Positions 43,408 through 52,823 of a stretch of DNA of 64,000 nucleotides are shown here, in pieces. The notes under the pieces are model-generated. The model ran no database searches. It saw only the letters and a list, made by a program, of their open reading frames with translations, and was not told the DNA's origin. The translations under genes were made by a program, and so were the position numbers. Source of the DNA: Sulfurisoma sp963709555 (GTDB taxonomy: Bacteria; Pseudomonadota; Gammaproteobacteria; Burkholderiales; Rhodocyclaceae). The stretch lies in NCBI GenBank assembly GCA_963709555.1, contig CAVPWR010000007.1, forward strand, positions 166,644 through 230,643, in the 5' to 3' direction. Each line of letters opens with the position of its first letter. Position 1 is the stretch's first letter.

Positions 43408-44561
43408 AGAACCTCGTTCGACTGGCGCAGCTGCTTGCCGCGCTGTCACCGCTGCCGGCGCTCGCCGACTACAAGTGGAACTTCCCCGAGCCGGTGACGC
43501 CGGTCGCGCGCGACACGCTGAACATCCACAACGAGTTCATGCTGATCATCACCATCCTGTTCGTGGTGGTGTTCGCGATCATGATCTATTCCATGGTCAA
43601 GCACCGCAAGAGCGTCGGCCACCAACCGGCGAAATTCACCGGTCCTACCGGCAGGATCCAGTGGTTCTGGGCGTTGGTGCCCTTCGCCATCCTGCTGTTC
43701 ATCGACTTCGTGCTGATGGGCATCCCGGCGGTGCACGCCATCATCGACATGGAAGACACCAAGACCAAGGCCGACATGGTGCTCAAGGTCACCGGCATGC
43801 AGTGGAAGTGGCAGTACGAATACCCCGAGGCCGGCGTCAAGTTCATCAGCACCATGTCCACGCCGCGCGAGCAGATCGAGAACAAGGCCGCCAAGGGCGA
43901 GAACTACCTGCTCGAGGTCGACAACCCGGTGTATCTCCCCGTCGGCAAGAAGGTGCGCGTGCTGCTGACCTCGACCGACGTCATCCACACCTGGTGGGTG
44001 CCGCAGTTCGGCGTCAAGCGCGACGCCATCCCCGGCTTCCTGCGCGAGACCTGGGTCAAGATCGAGAAGCCCGGCATCTATCGTGGCCAGTGCGCCGAAC
44101 TCTGCGGCAAGGACCACGGCTACATGCCGGTGGTGGTGCATGCGGTGCCCGAGCCCGAGTACCTCGCCTGGCTCGACAAGAAGAAGGCCGAGCAGGCCGC
44201 CGCCGCGGGCGGCGCCGACCGCGCCTGGAGCAAGGACGAGCTGCTGGCCAAGGGCAAGGACGTTTATGAGAAGCAGTGCTCGGTCTGCCACCAGCCGGAC
44301 GGCAAGGGGATGCCGCCCGCCTTCCCCGCGCTGACCGGCAGCAAGATCGTCAATGGCCCGTTGCTCTCTGCGGACGGCAAGATCATCGCCGACAGCCATG
44401 TCGACCGCGTGCTGAACGGCAAGGCCAACACTGCCATGCAGGCCTTCAAGGGCACGCTCAACGACGTCGAGCTTGCCGCAGTCATCACCTACGAGCGTAA
44501 CGCGCTCGGCAACAGCAAGGGCGACATGATCCAGCCCGCCCAGATCAAGTCCCTGCGCTAG
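43404..44561 (+). CDS. ctaC: cytochrome c oxidase subunit II with C-terminal cytochrome c domain
   Basis: Electron-entry subunit of an aa3/caa3-type oxidase. The 385-residue product starts at a TTG with a strong AGGAGG 8 bases before it. It has a signal peptide, two transmembrane segments, the Trp-rich MQWKWQYEYPEAG and the CuA ligands in CAELCGKDHGYMP. A fused cytochrome c domain with CSVCH near residue 290 follows. No ATG fits: the in-frame upstream extension overlaps the DUF2244-like gene. Confidence 0.94.
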   Translation: MKNLVRLAQLLAALSPLPALADYKWNFPEPVTPVARDTLNIHNEFMLIITILFVVVFAIMIYSMVKHRKSVGHQPAKFTGPTGRIQWFWALVPFAILLFIDFVLMGIPAVHAIIDMEDTKTKADMVLKVTGMQWKWQYEYPEAGVKFISTMSTPREQIENKAAKGENYLLEVDNPVYLPVGKKVRVLLTSTDVIHTWWVPQFGVKRDAIPGFLRETWVKIEKPGIYRGQCAELCGKDHGYMPVVVHAVPEPEYLAWLDKKKAEQAAAAGGADRAWSKDELLAKGKDVYEKQCSVCHQPDGKGMPPAFPALTGSKIVNGPLLSADGKIIADSHVDRVLNGKANTAMQAFKGTLNDVELAAVITYERNALGNSKGDMIQPAQIKSLR

Positions 44562-44569
44562 GAGAAACC

Positions 44570-46191
44570 ATGAACTACTGCAACCACCACCGTCCCCGGC
44601 CAAGCCGGCGAGCATCACGACGAGCACCACGGCGGGCACTACCCCGGCGGCATCCTGCGCTGGCTGACGACGACGAACCACAAGGACATCGGCACGATGT
44701 ACCTGACGTTCGCGCTGATCATGTTCTTCGTCGGCGGCGCGATGATCCTCGCCGTCCGCGCCGAGCTGTGGCAGCCCGGCCTGCAGCTGATGCAGCCGGA
44801 GTTCTTCAACCAGCTGATCGGCATCCATGCCCTGGTGATGATTTTCGCCGCGCTGATGCCGGCGGCCACCGGCTTCGCCAACTGGCAGATCCCGCTGATG
44901 ATCGGCGCGCCCGACATGGCGCTGCCGCGCATCAACAACTGGGGCTTCTGGCTGCTGCCGCCGGCGGCGATCCTGCTGACCCTGCCCTTCACCCTGGCGC
45001 TGTTCGGCATCGGCGACGGCGCGCTGGCCACGGGCTGGACCTTCTACGCGCCGCTGTCGGTGCAGGGCGGCCTCGGCGTCGACTTCGCCATCTTCGCCGT
45101 GCATATCCTCGGCGTCTCGTCCATCCTCGGCTCGATCAACATCATCGTCACCATCTTCAACATGCGCGCGCCCGGCATGACCATGATGAAGCTGCCGCTG
45201 TTCGCCTGGGGCTGGCTGATCACCGCCTTCCTGCTGATCGCCACCATCCCGGTGCTGGCCGGCGCGGTGACCATGCTGCTGACCGACCGCCACTTCGGCA
45301 CCCACTTCTTCGACGCGGCCGGCGGCGGCGACCCCATCCTGTTCCAGCACCTGTTCTGGTTCTTCGGCCACCCCGAGGTGTACATCCTGCTGCTGCCGAT
45401 CTGGGGCCTGATGCCGCACGTGCTGTCCACCTTCTCGCGCAAGCCGATCTACGGCTACAAGGCGCAGGTCTGGGGCTTCGTCGGCATCGGCGCGCTGTCG
45501 GTCGTCGTCTGGGCCCACCACTTCTTCACCGTGGGCATGCCGGTCCCGGCGCTGATCTACTTCATGTTCAGCACCATGCTGATCTCGCTGCCGCTGGCGG
45601 TGCTGTTCTTCTGCTGGATCGCCACCATGTGGAAGGGTGCGATGACTTTCGAGACGCCGATGCTGTTCGCCACCGGCTTCATCGTGCTCTTCGGCATCGC
45701 CGGCCTCACCGGCCTGGTGCTGGCCGACGTCGCCGCCGACGCGCAGTACCACCACAGCTACTTCGTCGTCGCCCACTTCCACTACGCGCTGTTCGCCGGC
45801 GGCATCATGGGCGTGATGACCGGCGTCTATTACTGGCTGCCGAAATGGACCGGCCACATGTACGACGAGACGCTGGGCAAGTGGCACTTCTGGCTCACCG
45901 TCGTCTCCTTCAACCTGACCTTCCTGCCGCAGTTCTTCCTCGGCCTGGCCGGCATGCCGCGGCGCATCCCCGACTACGCGCTGCAGTTCACCGAGTTCAA
46001 CATGATCTCGACCGTGGCCGCCTTCATCCTCGGCCTGTCGCAGCTGCTGTTCGCGTACAACATCTGGAAGTGCGTCAAGGGCGGCCCGAAGGTCACCGAC
46101 CAGGTCTGGGAAGGCGCCGAGGGCCTCGAATGGCAACTGTCCTCGCCGCCGCCCTACCACTCGCTGGGAAACCCAGCCGGTGGTGAAATGA
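44570..46191 (+). CDS. ctaD: cytochrome c oxidase subunit I (apparent frameshifts at both ends)
   Basis: Catalytic subunit containing heme a, heme a3 and CuB, with 12 transmembrane segments. Typical stretches are GILRWLTTTNHKDIGTMYL, FFGHPEVYILLLP, WAHHFFTVG and HFHYALFAGG. Two extra bases are inferred. One A lies right after the ATG (about 44572), after which the frame reads TTATTTVPGQAGEHHDEHH. One G lies near 46166-46168, after which the frame reads LETQPVVK and stops at 46189-46191. Without them the gene has 540 codons, normal for the family. It overlaps the next small gene (ATGA). Confidence 0.94.
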
Positions 46192-46320
46192 GCGTGAGCC
46201 TGCCCTTCTCCGACGAGGACATCGCCCGCCGCCGCAAGGCGGCGCGCACGTACCGCCTGGATCATCGGCGCGGTGGTGCTGGCGATCTACATCATCGGTT
46301 TCTTCTTCAAGCGCGGATGA
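46188..46320 (+). CDS. cytochrome oxidase small assembly protein (apparent frameshift)
   Basis: About 43-residue single-span protein. It begins MSVSLPFSDEDIARRRKAART and continues in the next frame as AWIIGAVVLAIYIIGFFFKRG. The total of 133 nt is one over a multiple of three (extra T near 46251). Proteins of this kind sit between ctaD and ctaG in betaproteobacterial oxidase operons. Confidence 0.75.
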
Positions 46321-46324
46321 CCGC

Positions 46325-46949
46325 ATGACCGCGTCCCACGCCCCGCTGGTGAAGCGCCTGCTGCTGCTCGTGGCCGGCGCCTTCGCCTTCGCCTTCGCGC
46401 TGGTGCCGCTCTACAACGTGCTGTGCGAGGCGACCGGCTTCAACGGCAAGGCCGCCGGCCTCAGCACGGCGAAAAGCGGCGTGATCCGCGACGGCTTCGG
46501 CGTCGGCGGCCTGACCGCCGGTACGGCGGTGGCGGCACCGGCGCCTTCGGCGATCGATCGCAGCCGCACGGTGGCGGTCGAGTTCACCGGCACGGTGATG
46601 CCCGGCCTGCCCTGGGAGATGCGTCCGCTCACCGTCAGCCTCGACACCCATCCGGGCGCGATGCAGCAGGTGCGCTACCTCGTGCGCAACACCTCGACCC
46701 GGACCATCACCGGCCAGGCCGTGCCCAGCGTGACGCCGGGCCAGGCCGCCCAGCACTTCGACAAGATCGAATGCTTCTGTTTCAGCCAGCAGACGCTGGC
46801 GCCCGGCGAATCCGTGGAAATGCCGCTGACCTTCATCGTCAAGCCGGACCTCGACAAGCGACATCCGCCACATCACCCTTTCCTACGCATTCTTCAGCAT
46901 CGACGGCCAGCGCGAAGTGTTGACCGCCAAACCGGAGGCCAAGCAATGA
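46325..46949 (+). CDS. ctaG: cytochrome c oxidase assembly protein CtaG/Cox11 (apparent frameshift)
   Basis: Inserts CuB into subunit I. It has one N-terminal membrane anchor, then LVPLYNVLCEATGFNGK, the copper site IECFCFSQQTL, and FIVKPDLDK. The frame then shifts (extra base near 46859) to DIRHITLSYAFFSIDG. Its stop overlaps the ctaE start. Corrected length is 207 residues. Confidence 0.93.
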
Positions 46950-47818
46950 CCGAATCCATGGCGGCGCAGCCGCACAGCCACCACTACCACGTGCCGCAGC
47001 CGAGCCTGTATCCCTTCATCCTTTCCGGCGGGATGTTCACCCTGGCGCTGGGCTTCATCCTCAAGATGAACAACTTCGGCGCCGGCAACTGGATCATGCT
47101 CGGCGGCGCCGGCATCATCCTCTACGTGCTGTTCGGCTGGTTCGGCAAGGTCATCGGCGAGTCGCAGGCCGGCGCCTACCGCGAGTGGGAGGACAAGTCC
47201 TTCCGCTACGGCATGATCTGGTTCATCGCTTCGGAGGTCGCCTTCTTCGCCGCCTTCTTCGGCGCGCTGTTCTACCTGCGCGTGATCTCGGTGCCGGAGC
47301 TCGGCGCCATGGATGCCGCCCACGGCACCACGCTGTGGCCGGGCTTCAGCGGCACCTGGCCCTCGGCCGGCCCCAAGGGCGCGCAATTCACGCCGATGGG
47401 CGCCTGGGGCCTCCCGGCGATCAACACCGCGCTGCTGCTGTCGTCCGGCGTCACGGTGACCTGGGCGCACTGGGCGCTGCTCAAGGACAAGCGTACCCAG
47501 CTCAACCTCGGCCTCCTCGCCACGGTCCTGCTGGGGGCACTGTTCCTCGCGCTGCAGGCCTACGAGTACTACCACGCCTACACCGAGCTCGGCCTCACGC
47601 TCGCCGCCGGCGCCTACGGCGCGACCTTCTTCATGCTCACGGGCTTCCACGGCTTCCACGTCACGCTCGGCGCGATCATGCTGGCGGTGATCCTCGGCCG
47701 CACGCTCAAGGGCCACTTCACGCCCGAGCGCCATTTCGCCTTCGAGGGCGTGGCCTGGTACTGGCACTTCGTCGACGTGGTGTGGCTGCTGCTGTTCGTG
47801 CTGGTCTACTGGCTGTAA
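46946..47818 (+). CDS. ctaE: cytochrome c oxidase subunit III
   Basis: Seven-helix subunit of the oxidase. The 290-residue product has the His-rich N-terminus HSHHYHVPQPS, WFGKVIGESQAG, FIASEVAFFAAFFGALFY, and the C-terminal FHVTLGAIML...WYWHFVDVVWLLLFVLVYW. Its 3' end overlaps the convergent DUF2909 gene by 13 bases. Confidence 0.96.
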   Translation: MTESMAAQPHSHHYHVPQPSLYPFILSGGMFTLALGFILKMNNFGAGNWIMLGGAGIILYVLFGWFGKVIGESQAGAYREWEDKSFRYGMIWFIASEVAFFAAFFGALFYLRVISVPELGAMDAAHGTTLWPGFSGTWPSAGPKGAQFTPMGAWGLPAINTALLLSSGVTVTWAHWALLKDKRTQLNLGLLATVLLGALFLALQAYEYYHAYTELGLTLAAGAYGATFFMLTGFHGFHVTLGAIMLAVILGRTLKGHFTPERHFAFEGVAWYWHFVDVVWLLLFVLVYWL

Positions 47819-48003
47819 CCGGGAATCAGGCCAGTGCGAAAGCCGACCAGCAGCAGGATGAACAGCGTCAGCGAAAGGCCGATGCGCAGCGTCAGCGCGC
47901 GCACGGTGCGCTCGCCGCTGCCGCGGTCCTGGTAAAGAAAGAACAGGCCGGAGAACAGGCTGCCGACGATGGCGAGCAACATCAACACGGCGAAGATTTT
48001 CAT
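47806..48003 (-). CDS. twin transmembrane protein (DUF2909-like)
   Basis: 65-residue protein with two transmembrane segments (VLMLLAIVGSLFSGLFFLY and IGLSLTLFILLLVGFRTGL). It is typical of the small gene between ctaE and SURF1 in betaproteobacteria and lies on the opposite strand. Its ATG shares the palindrome CATG with the SURF1 start. A GGGAG ribosome-binding site lies inside the SURF1 coding region. The molecular role is unknown. Confidence 0.82.
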   Translation of the reverse strand: MKIFAVLMLLAIVGSLFSGLFFLYQDRGSGERTVRALTLRIGLSLTLFILLLVGFRTGLIPGYSQ

Positions 48004-48779
48004 GGCGGAACTCCCGCAACAGGCACCTGCCGAGTATGCGCGTGACGCCGCCACGGCGGCAAGCCCCTCGCGCCTGCGCATCTTCTTCTGGGGCGGCCTG
48101 CTGGTCGCCATGGTGGTCGCCGGCTGCGTCTCGCTCGGCCTGTGGCAGTGGAACAAGTACGCCGTCAAGACCACGTTGCAGGCCGAACTCGACCAGCGCA
48201 GCCGCGATGCCCTGATCGCCATGCCGCACCGTCCCGCCAGCGCCGACTTTTTGCGTTACCGCCATGTCGAGCTGGCCGGTGAATTCGAGCCCGCGCGGCA
48301 GATCCTCATCGACAACCGCGTCGATCCCGCCACCGAGCGCGCCGGCTACCACGTCGTCACGCCGCTCAAGCTTGCCGGCAGCGACATGCGCGTGCTGGTC
48401 AATCGCGGCTGGGTGCCGGCGGCGGCCGATCATCGCGTGCTGCCCGAGGTCGCCACCGCCCGCCGGGCCGGTGACGCTGACCGGCATCGCCGTGGTGCCG
48501 CCGAGCAAGTTCTTCACCCTCGCTCCGCCCGCCGCCGGCTGGCAACCGGTGTGGCAGAACCTCGACCTCGCCCGCTACGCGGCCGCCGCACCGTGGCCGC
48601 TGCAGCCCGTGGTCGTCGAACTCGATCCCGCCGCGCCGCATGGCTACGCCCGCGCCTGGCCGCGCCCCGACGAGCGCGCCGACAAGCACCTCTCCTATGC
48701 CCTGCAATGGTTCGGCTTCGCCGCAAGCAGCATCGGCATCTGGCTCTTCTTCCTCCTGCGCCGCCCACGCCACCCATGA
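48002..48779 (+). CDS. SURF1 family cytochrome oxidase assembly protein (apparent frameshift)
   Basis: Helps insert heme a into subunit I. It has an N-terminal transmembrane segment with GLWQWNKYAVKTTLQ, the loop VELAGEF...QILIDNR, NRGWVP, and a C-terminal segment HLSYALQWFGFAASSIGIWLFFL. The frame shifts near 48466 (VATARRAG... to PVTLTGIAVVPPSKFF); 778 nt is one over a multiple of three. The start at 48002 is chosen, with 47969 as an alternative. Codons 77-84 (RPASADFL) are encoded by a copy of the dispersed repeat. Confidence 0.88.
48229..48252 (-). repeat. short dispersed repeat, copy in the SURF1 gene
   Basis: 24 bases identical, in reverse complement, to the first 24 bases of the lysA copy. 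Confidence 0.65.
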
Positions 48780-49255
48780 ATGCCGCCACCCTGAAAATGC
48801 CCCGCCTAGCCCTTTCCAGCGCACAGCGCACGCTGCTGCTGATCCTCACCCTTTCGCTGCTGCCCATCGCCATCGGCGCCGGCCTCTACTTCTTCGGCTG
48901 GCAGCCGGGCAAGACCACCAATCACGGCACGCTGATCACCCCGCCCGTGGCGGTCGGCAGCGAGGGCTTGAAAGGCAAGTGGTCGCTGCTGCTGCTCGGC
49001 AATACGAGCAATGCGGGCAATGCCGAGCGCCTCGACGAGCTGCGCCGCGTGCGCGTGGTGCTGGCCAAGGAATGGAAGCGCACCCAGCACCTGCACCTCG
49101 ACGCGCGGCCCGCCGCGCTGGCCGACCTGCCCGCCGGCACGGTCGTGATCGTCGATCCCAACGGCCTGGCCATGATGCGCTACGCCCCCGGCGCCGATGC
49201 CAAGGGCATCCGCGCCGATCTCGAACGGCTTCTCAAATATTCCTGGATAGGCTAA
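48776..49255 (+). CDS. membrane-anchored oxidase-locus protein, thioredoxin-like without cysteines
   Basis: 159 residues with one N-terminal transmembrane helix (LLLILTLSLLPIAIGAGLYFFGW), followed by a soluble domain (KGKWSLLLLGNTSN, VVIVDPNGLAMMRYAP) that resembles the Sco/thioredoxin fold but lacks any Cys pair. Its ATG overlaps the SURF1 stop. The position matches an uncharacterised gene found between SURF1 and heme A synthase in related operons. The function is unknown. Confidence 0.75.
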   Translation: MNAATLKMPRLALSSAQRTLLLILTLSLLPIAIGAGLYFFGWQPGKTTNHGTLITPPVAVGSEGLKGKWSLLLLGNTSNAGNAERLDELRRVRVVLAKEWKRTQHLHLDARPAALADLPAGTVVIVDPNGLAMMRYAPGADAKGIRADLERLLKYSWIG

Positions 49256-49260
49256 AGACC

Positions 49261-50157
49261 ATGCACGCCGATTCTTCCGTCGCCATCCCCCTCTCGCTCT
49301 CCCGGCGCCTTGCCGCCTTCCTCGAGCTGTGCAAGCCGCGCGTGAACACGCTGATCGTATTCACGGCGATGATCGGCATGCTGCTCGCCTCGCCCGACTT
49401 TCCGCCGCTGGCGCGCTTCCTCGTCGCCTCGCTCGGCATCGCGCTCGTGGCCGGTGCCGCGGCGGCGATCAACTGCCTGGTCGAGCGCACCATCGACGCC
49501 CGCATGGCCCGCACCCGCGCCCGCGCCACCGCCCGCGGCGCCATTTCCTCGACCGAGACGCTGACGCTGGCCATGCTGGTCGGCGGCACCGGCCTGTGGC
49601 TGCTGCACGCCTTCATCAACGACCTGACGATGTGGCTGACGCTGGCCACCTTCCTCGGCTACGCGGTGGTCTACACCGTGGTGCTCAAGCCCGCCACGCC
49701 GATGAACATCGTCATCGGCGGCGCCTCGGGCGCCATGCCGCCGGTGCTGGGCTGGACGGCGATGACCGGCAGCATCGGCGTCGAGCCGCTGGCACTGTTC
49801 CTGATCATCTTCCTGTGGACGCCGCCGCACTTCTGGGCGCTGGCCTGCTACCGCCGCGACGAATACGCCAAGGCCGGCCTGCCGATGCTGCCGGTCACCC
49901 ACGGCGTGGCCTTCACCTGCCAGCACATCCTGCTCTACACGGTGATGCTCGCCGCCGGCAGCCTGATCCCGGTCTCGCTCGGCATGAGCGGGGCGATCTA
50001 CCTCGGCGCGGTGACGCTGCTCAACCTCGGCTTCCTCGGGCTGGCCATCCAGCTCTGCCGCAAGTACAGCGACGCGCTGGCGAAGAAGACCTTCGGCTAT
50101 TCGATCCTCTACCTGACGCTGCTGTTCGCGGCGCTATTCGCCGACAGGCTGATTTAA
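49261..50157 (+). CDS. ctaB: protoheme IX farnesyltransferase (heme O synthase)
   Basis: UbiA-type membrane prenyltransferase that makes heme O, the precursor of heme A. The 298-residue product has LCKPRVNTLIVFTAMIG, the first Asp-rich motif region NCLVERTIDARMARTRARA (one Asp replaced by Glu) and the second DEYAKAGLPMLPV preceded by WTPPHFWALACYR. About nine helices are present. Heme A synthase (ctaA/cox15) is usually the gene before it, and is absent here. Confidence 0.95.
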   Translation: MHADSSVAIPLSLSRRLAAFLELCKPRVNTLIVFTAMIGMLLASPDFPPLARFLVASLGIALVAGAAAAINCLVERTIDARMARTRARATARGAISSTETLTLAMLVGGTGLWLLHAFINDLTMWLTLATFLGYAVVYTVVLKPATPMNIVIGGASGAMPPVLGWTAMTGSIGVEPLALFLIIFLWTPPHFWALACYRRDEYAKAGLPMLPVTHGVAFTCQHILLYTVMLAAGSLIPVSLGMSGAIYLGAVTLLNLGFLGLAIQLCRKYSDALAKKTFGYSILYLTLLFAALFADRLI

Positions 50158-50214
50158 GTACCCCCCACGCTCACCCTCCAACTCGGCGAGGGCCCCGCAT
50201 TCGTTCGCGGCCCG

Positions 50215-51558
50215 TCAGGAGGCTAAGGCGTCCAGCAGCTTCTGGTGCACCCCGCCGAAGCCGCCATTGCTCATCACCAGCACCTGGTCGCCGTCACGCG
50301 CCTCGCGGGCGACAGCGGAGACCAATTGTTCCAGGTCATCGAAACTCGCGGCGCGGTCGCCCAGCGGCAGCAGCGCCTCGGCGGCATCCCAGCCCAGACC
50401 CTTGCCATAGCAATACGTCAATTCGGCTCCGGCCAGGCTGCCCGGTAGCTGTGCCTTCATGGTGCCGAGCTTCATGGTGTTGGAGCGGGGCTCGAGCACG
50501 GCGAGGATGCGCTGGTCGCCGACGCGCGAGCGCAGGCCGGCGATGGTCGCGGCGATCGCCGTCGGATGGTGGGCGAAGTCGTCATAGACGGTGATGCCGC
50601 GCACCGTGCCGCGCACCTCCAGCCGACGCTTGACCCCGGGGAAGGTTTCCAGCGCCTTGAGCGCCACCGCGGTCGGCACGCCGGCATGGCGCGCCGCGGC
50701 CACCGCCGCCACGGCATTGGCACGATTGTGGTCGCCCGGCAGCACCAGTCGAGTACTCCCGAGCGGACGGCCGGCCAGGCTGACCTCGAAGGACTCGGCA
50801 TCTCCCCCGGCGAACGTCCAGCCATCCGCGGCATTGAACCACTCGACCGGCGTCCAGCAGCCGCGCGATACCACCCGCTTCAGCGATTCCTCGGCAGCGT
50901 TGGCGACGATCAGGCCATTGCGCGGCAAAGTACGCACCAGATGATGGAATTGCGTCTCGATGGCAGCAAGATCATGAAAGATATCTGCATGATCGAACTC
51001 GAGATTGTTCAATATCGCCGTGCGCGGCCGGTAATGAACGAACTTGGAGCGCTTGTCGCAGAACGCGGTATCGTACTCGTCCGCCTCGATGACGAAGAAC
51101 GGCGACTCCGTCAGTCGGGCCGAAACGCCGAAGCCCTGTGGCACGCCGCCGACGAGGAAGCCGGGATTGAGGCCCGCCTCCTCCAGAATCCAGGCCAGCA
51201 GCGCTGTCGTGGTGGTCTTGCCGTGGGTTCCCGCCACGCCCAGCACCCATTTCGACCGCAGGATGTTCTCGGCCAGCCACTGCGGCCCGGAAACATAGGG
51301 CAGGTTGCGGTCGAGTATCTCCTCGAGCAAGGGGTTGCCGCGCGAAATGGCATTGCCGATCACGAAAAGATCGGGTTCCAGCCCGATCTGCCCGGCGCCA
51401 TAGCCCTCGACGAGTTCGATGCCCTGAGCCTCGAGCTGCGTGCTCATCGGCGGATAGACGTTGGCGTCGCAACCGCTGACGCGGTGGCCGGCGCTCCGCG
51501 CCAGCAACGCGACGCCGCCCATGAAGGTGCCGCAGATGCCGAGGATGTGAATATGCAT
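50215..51558 (-). CDS. mpl: UDP-N-acetylmuramate:L-Ala-gamma-D-Glu-meso-DAP ligase
   Basis: Recycles the murein tripeptide by ligating it to UDP-MurNAc. The 447-residue product has the N-terminal nucleotide site HIHILGICGTFMGGVALLA, the ATP loop GVAGTHGKTTTTAL, IEADEYDTAFCDKRSKF (Mpl signature), and DDFAHHPTAI. The start at 51558 (MHIHILG) matches the family, so the upstream MHAGYY extension is unlikely. Confidence 0.96.
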   Translation of the reverse strand: MHIHILGICGTFMGGVALLARSAGHRVSGCDANVYPPMSTQLEAQGIELVEGYGAGQIGLEPDLFVIGNAISRGNPLLEEILDRNLPYVSGPQWLAENILRSKWVLGVAGTHGKTTTTALLAWILEEAGLNPGFLVGGVPQGFGVSARLTESPFFVIEADEYDTAFCDKRSKFVHYRPRTAILNNLEFDHADIFHDLAAIETQFHHLVRTLPRNGLIVANAAEESLKRVVSRGCWTPVEWFNAADGWTFAGGDAESFEVSLAGRPLGSTRLVLPGDHNRANAVAAVAAARHAGVPTAVALKALETFPGVKRRLEVRGTVRGITVYDDFAHHPTAIAATIAGLRSRVGDQRILAVLEPRSNTMKLGTMKAQLPGSLAGAELTYCYGKGLGWDAAEALLPLGDRAASFDDLEQLVSAVAREARDGDQVLVMSNGGFGGVHQKLLDALAS

Positions 51559-51608
51559 GTAATAACCAGCGTGCAATAATGTCCCTGGATTCTAGCGGAA
51601 CACCGACC

Positions 51609-52217
51609 ATGCCTCGCCGCAAACCCGCTCCCGCCGCCACCGATCACCTGCGCCGTTCCATTGCCAGCGCCGCCGCCCGCCTGATGGCCGAGGATGGCAT
51701 CGGCGACTACGGTGCCGCCAAGCGCAAGGCGGCCCGGCACCTCGGCGGTGGCGATGGAGTCATGCTGCCGACCAATGAGGAAATCGAGGTCGAACTGCGG
51801 ACGTACCAGGCGCTCTACCAGGACGACGAACAGCGGGGTCGACTGCGCGAGATGCGCGAAACCGCCCTCGAGGTGATGGAACGGGTCGCCGACTTCCGCC
51901 CCTGCCTGACCGGCGCCGTGCTTGACGGCACTGCCGGGCGCTTTTCCGAGGTCGAGCTCGATCTTTTCGCCGACAGCGCCAAAGATGTCGAGATCTTCCT
52001 GCTATCTCACGAGATTCCCTACGCAATATCCGACAAAGGCCAGCCAACCAGCCACGCGGCGCATCTGCCCGAGGCACAACTGCGACTGGACTGGGACGAC
52101 ACGCCCGTTTTGCTGTCGATCTACCCGCTGACCGGCGAACGGCAGCAAAAGCGTGGCGGAACCGGTGGGCGGGCACGGCCGGCCACCGTCGCCGCGCTGC
52201 TTGCCGACGGCACCTGA
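51609..52217 (+). CDS. conserved hypothetical protein
   Basis: About 202 residues, not recognised. It has an N-terminal helical, basic segment (LRRSIASAAARLMAEDGIGDYGAAKRKAARHLG) that resembles a helix-turn-helix start, followed by an acidic nucleotidyltransferase-like region (RFSEVELDLFADSAKDVEIFLLSHEIPY). A low-complexity basic tail ends the protein. An in-frame ATG at 51579 is an alternative start. It is divergent from mpl and upstream of aroQ. Confidence 0.75.
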   Translation: MPRRKPAPAATDHLRRSIASAAARLMAEDGIGDYGAAKRKAARHLGGGDGVMLPTNEEIEVELRTYQALYQDDEQRGRLREMRETALEVMERVADFRPCLTGAVLDGTAGRFSEVELDLFADSAKDVEIFLLSHEIPYAISDKGQPTSHAAHLPEAQLRLDWDDTPVLLSIYPLTGERQQKRGGTGGRARPATVAALLADGT

Positions 52218-52265
52218 CAGCCCCCTACTGGACAAAGTGCTGCCTTTTGCGGCAAACTTGCGGCC

Positions 52266-52769
52266 ATGTCCAAGCGAACGACAGCAAAATCCGCCACCGG
52301 CGGTGACACCGGCAGTGGTCGCAGCGCACGCATCCTGGTGCTGCACGGCCCCAATCTGAACCTTCTCGGCACCCGCGAACCCGGCATTTACGGCCGCACC
52401 ACCCTCGCCGACATCCACGCTTCGATGGAAGCACGGGCCCGGGTCGATGGCGTGCAGATCGAGAGTTTCCAGAGCAACTCGGAGGGCGGGCTGATCGACC
52501 GAGTCCAGGCCGCCCACGCGGAAGGCATCGAATTCATCATCATCAATCCGGCCGGCTACACCCATACCAGCGTGGCGTTGCGCGACGCGCTGGCCGCCGT
52601 GGCGATTCCTTTCATCGAGATCCACCTTTCCAACGTGTTCTCACGGGAAAGCTTCCGTCAACACTCGTATTTTTCCGATCTCGCCGTCGGCGTGATCAGC
52701 GGACTCGGCGCCCAGGGCTACGATCTGGCGCTGGAAGCTGCGCTCAAACGCATCCGCAAGCCCCAATAA
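52266..52769 (+). CDS. aroQ: 3-dehydroquinate dehydratase, type II
   Basis: Third step of the shikimate pathway (complements aroB and aroK in this window). The 167-residue product has the active-site loop GPNLNLLGTREPGIYG, ESFQSNSEGGLID, INPAGYTHTSVALRDAL and the catalytic His in EIHLSNVFSRE. The first roughly 20 residues (Thr/Ser/Gly-rich) are an extension beyond the usual length of about 146, so a downstream start is possible. Confidence 0.95.
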   Translation: MSKRTTAKSATGGDTGSGRSARILVLHGPNLNLLGTREPGIYGRTTLADIHASMEARARVDGVQIESFQSNSEGGLIDRVQAAHAEGIEFIIINPAGYTHTSVALRDALAAVAIPFIEIHLSNVFSRESFRQHSYFSDLAVGVISGLGAQGYDLALEAALKRIRKPQ

Positions 52770-52790
52770 AATCGGCGCCGGCGACACGCC
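52768..52790 (+). repeat. short dispersed repeat, degenerate intergenic copy
   Basis: The motif AAAATCGGCGCCGGCGACAC lies directly after aroQ and is similar to the copy at 34633-34653. Confidence 0.4.
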
Positions 52791-52823
52791 GGGCCACCCG
52801 GATATCACTTGCAGGGAGTCACC

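Noticed and set aside
43446..46265. 939-codon minus-strand open frame opposite the oxidase genes
   Set aside because: It is an antisense reading of GC-rich ctaC/ctaD with His/Asp/Gln-rich low-complexity product and no domain. The plus strand holds well-conserved oxidase subunits.
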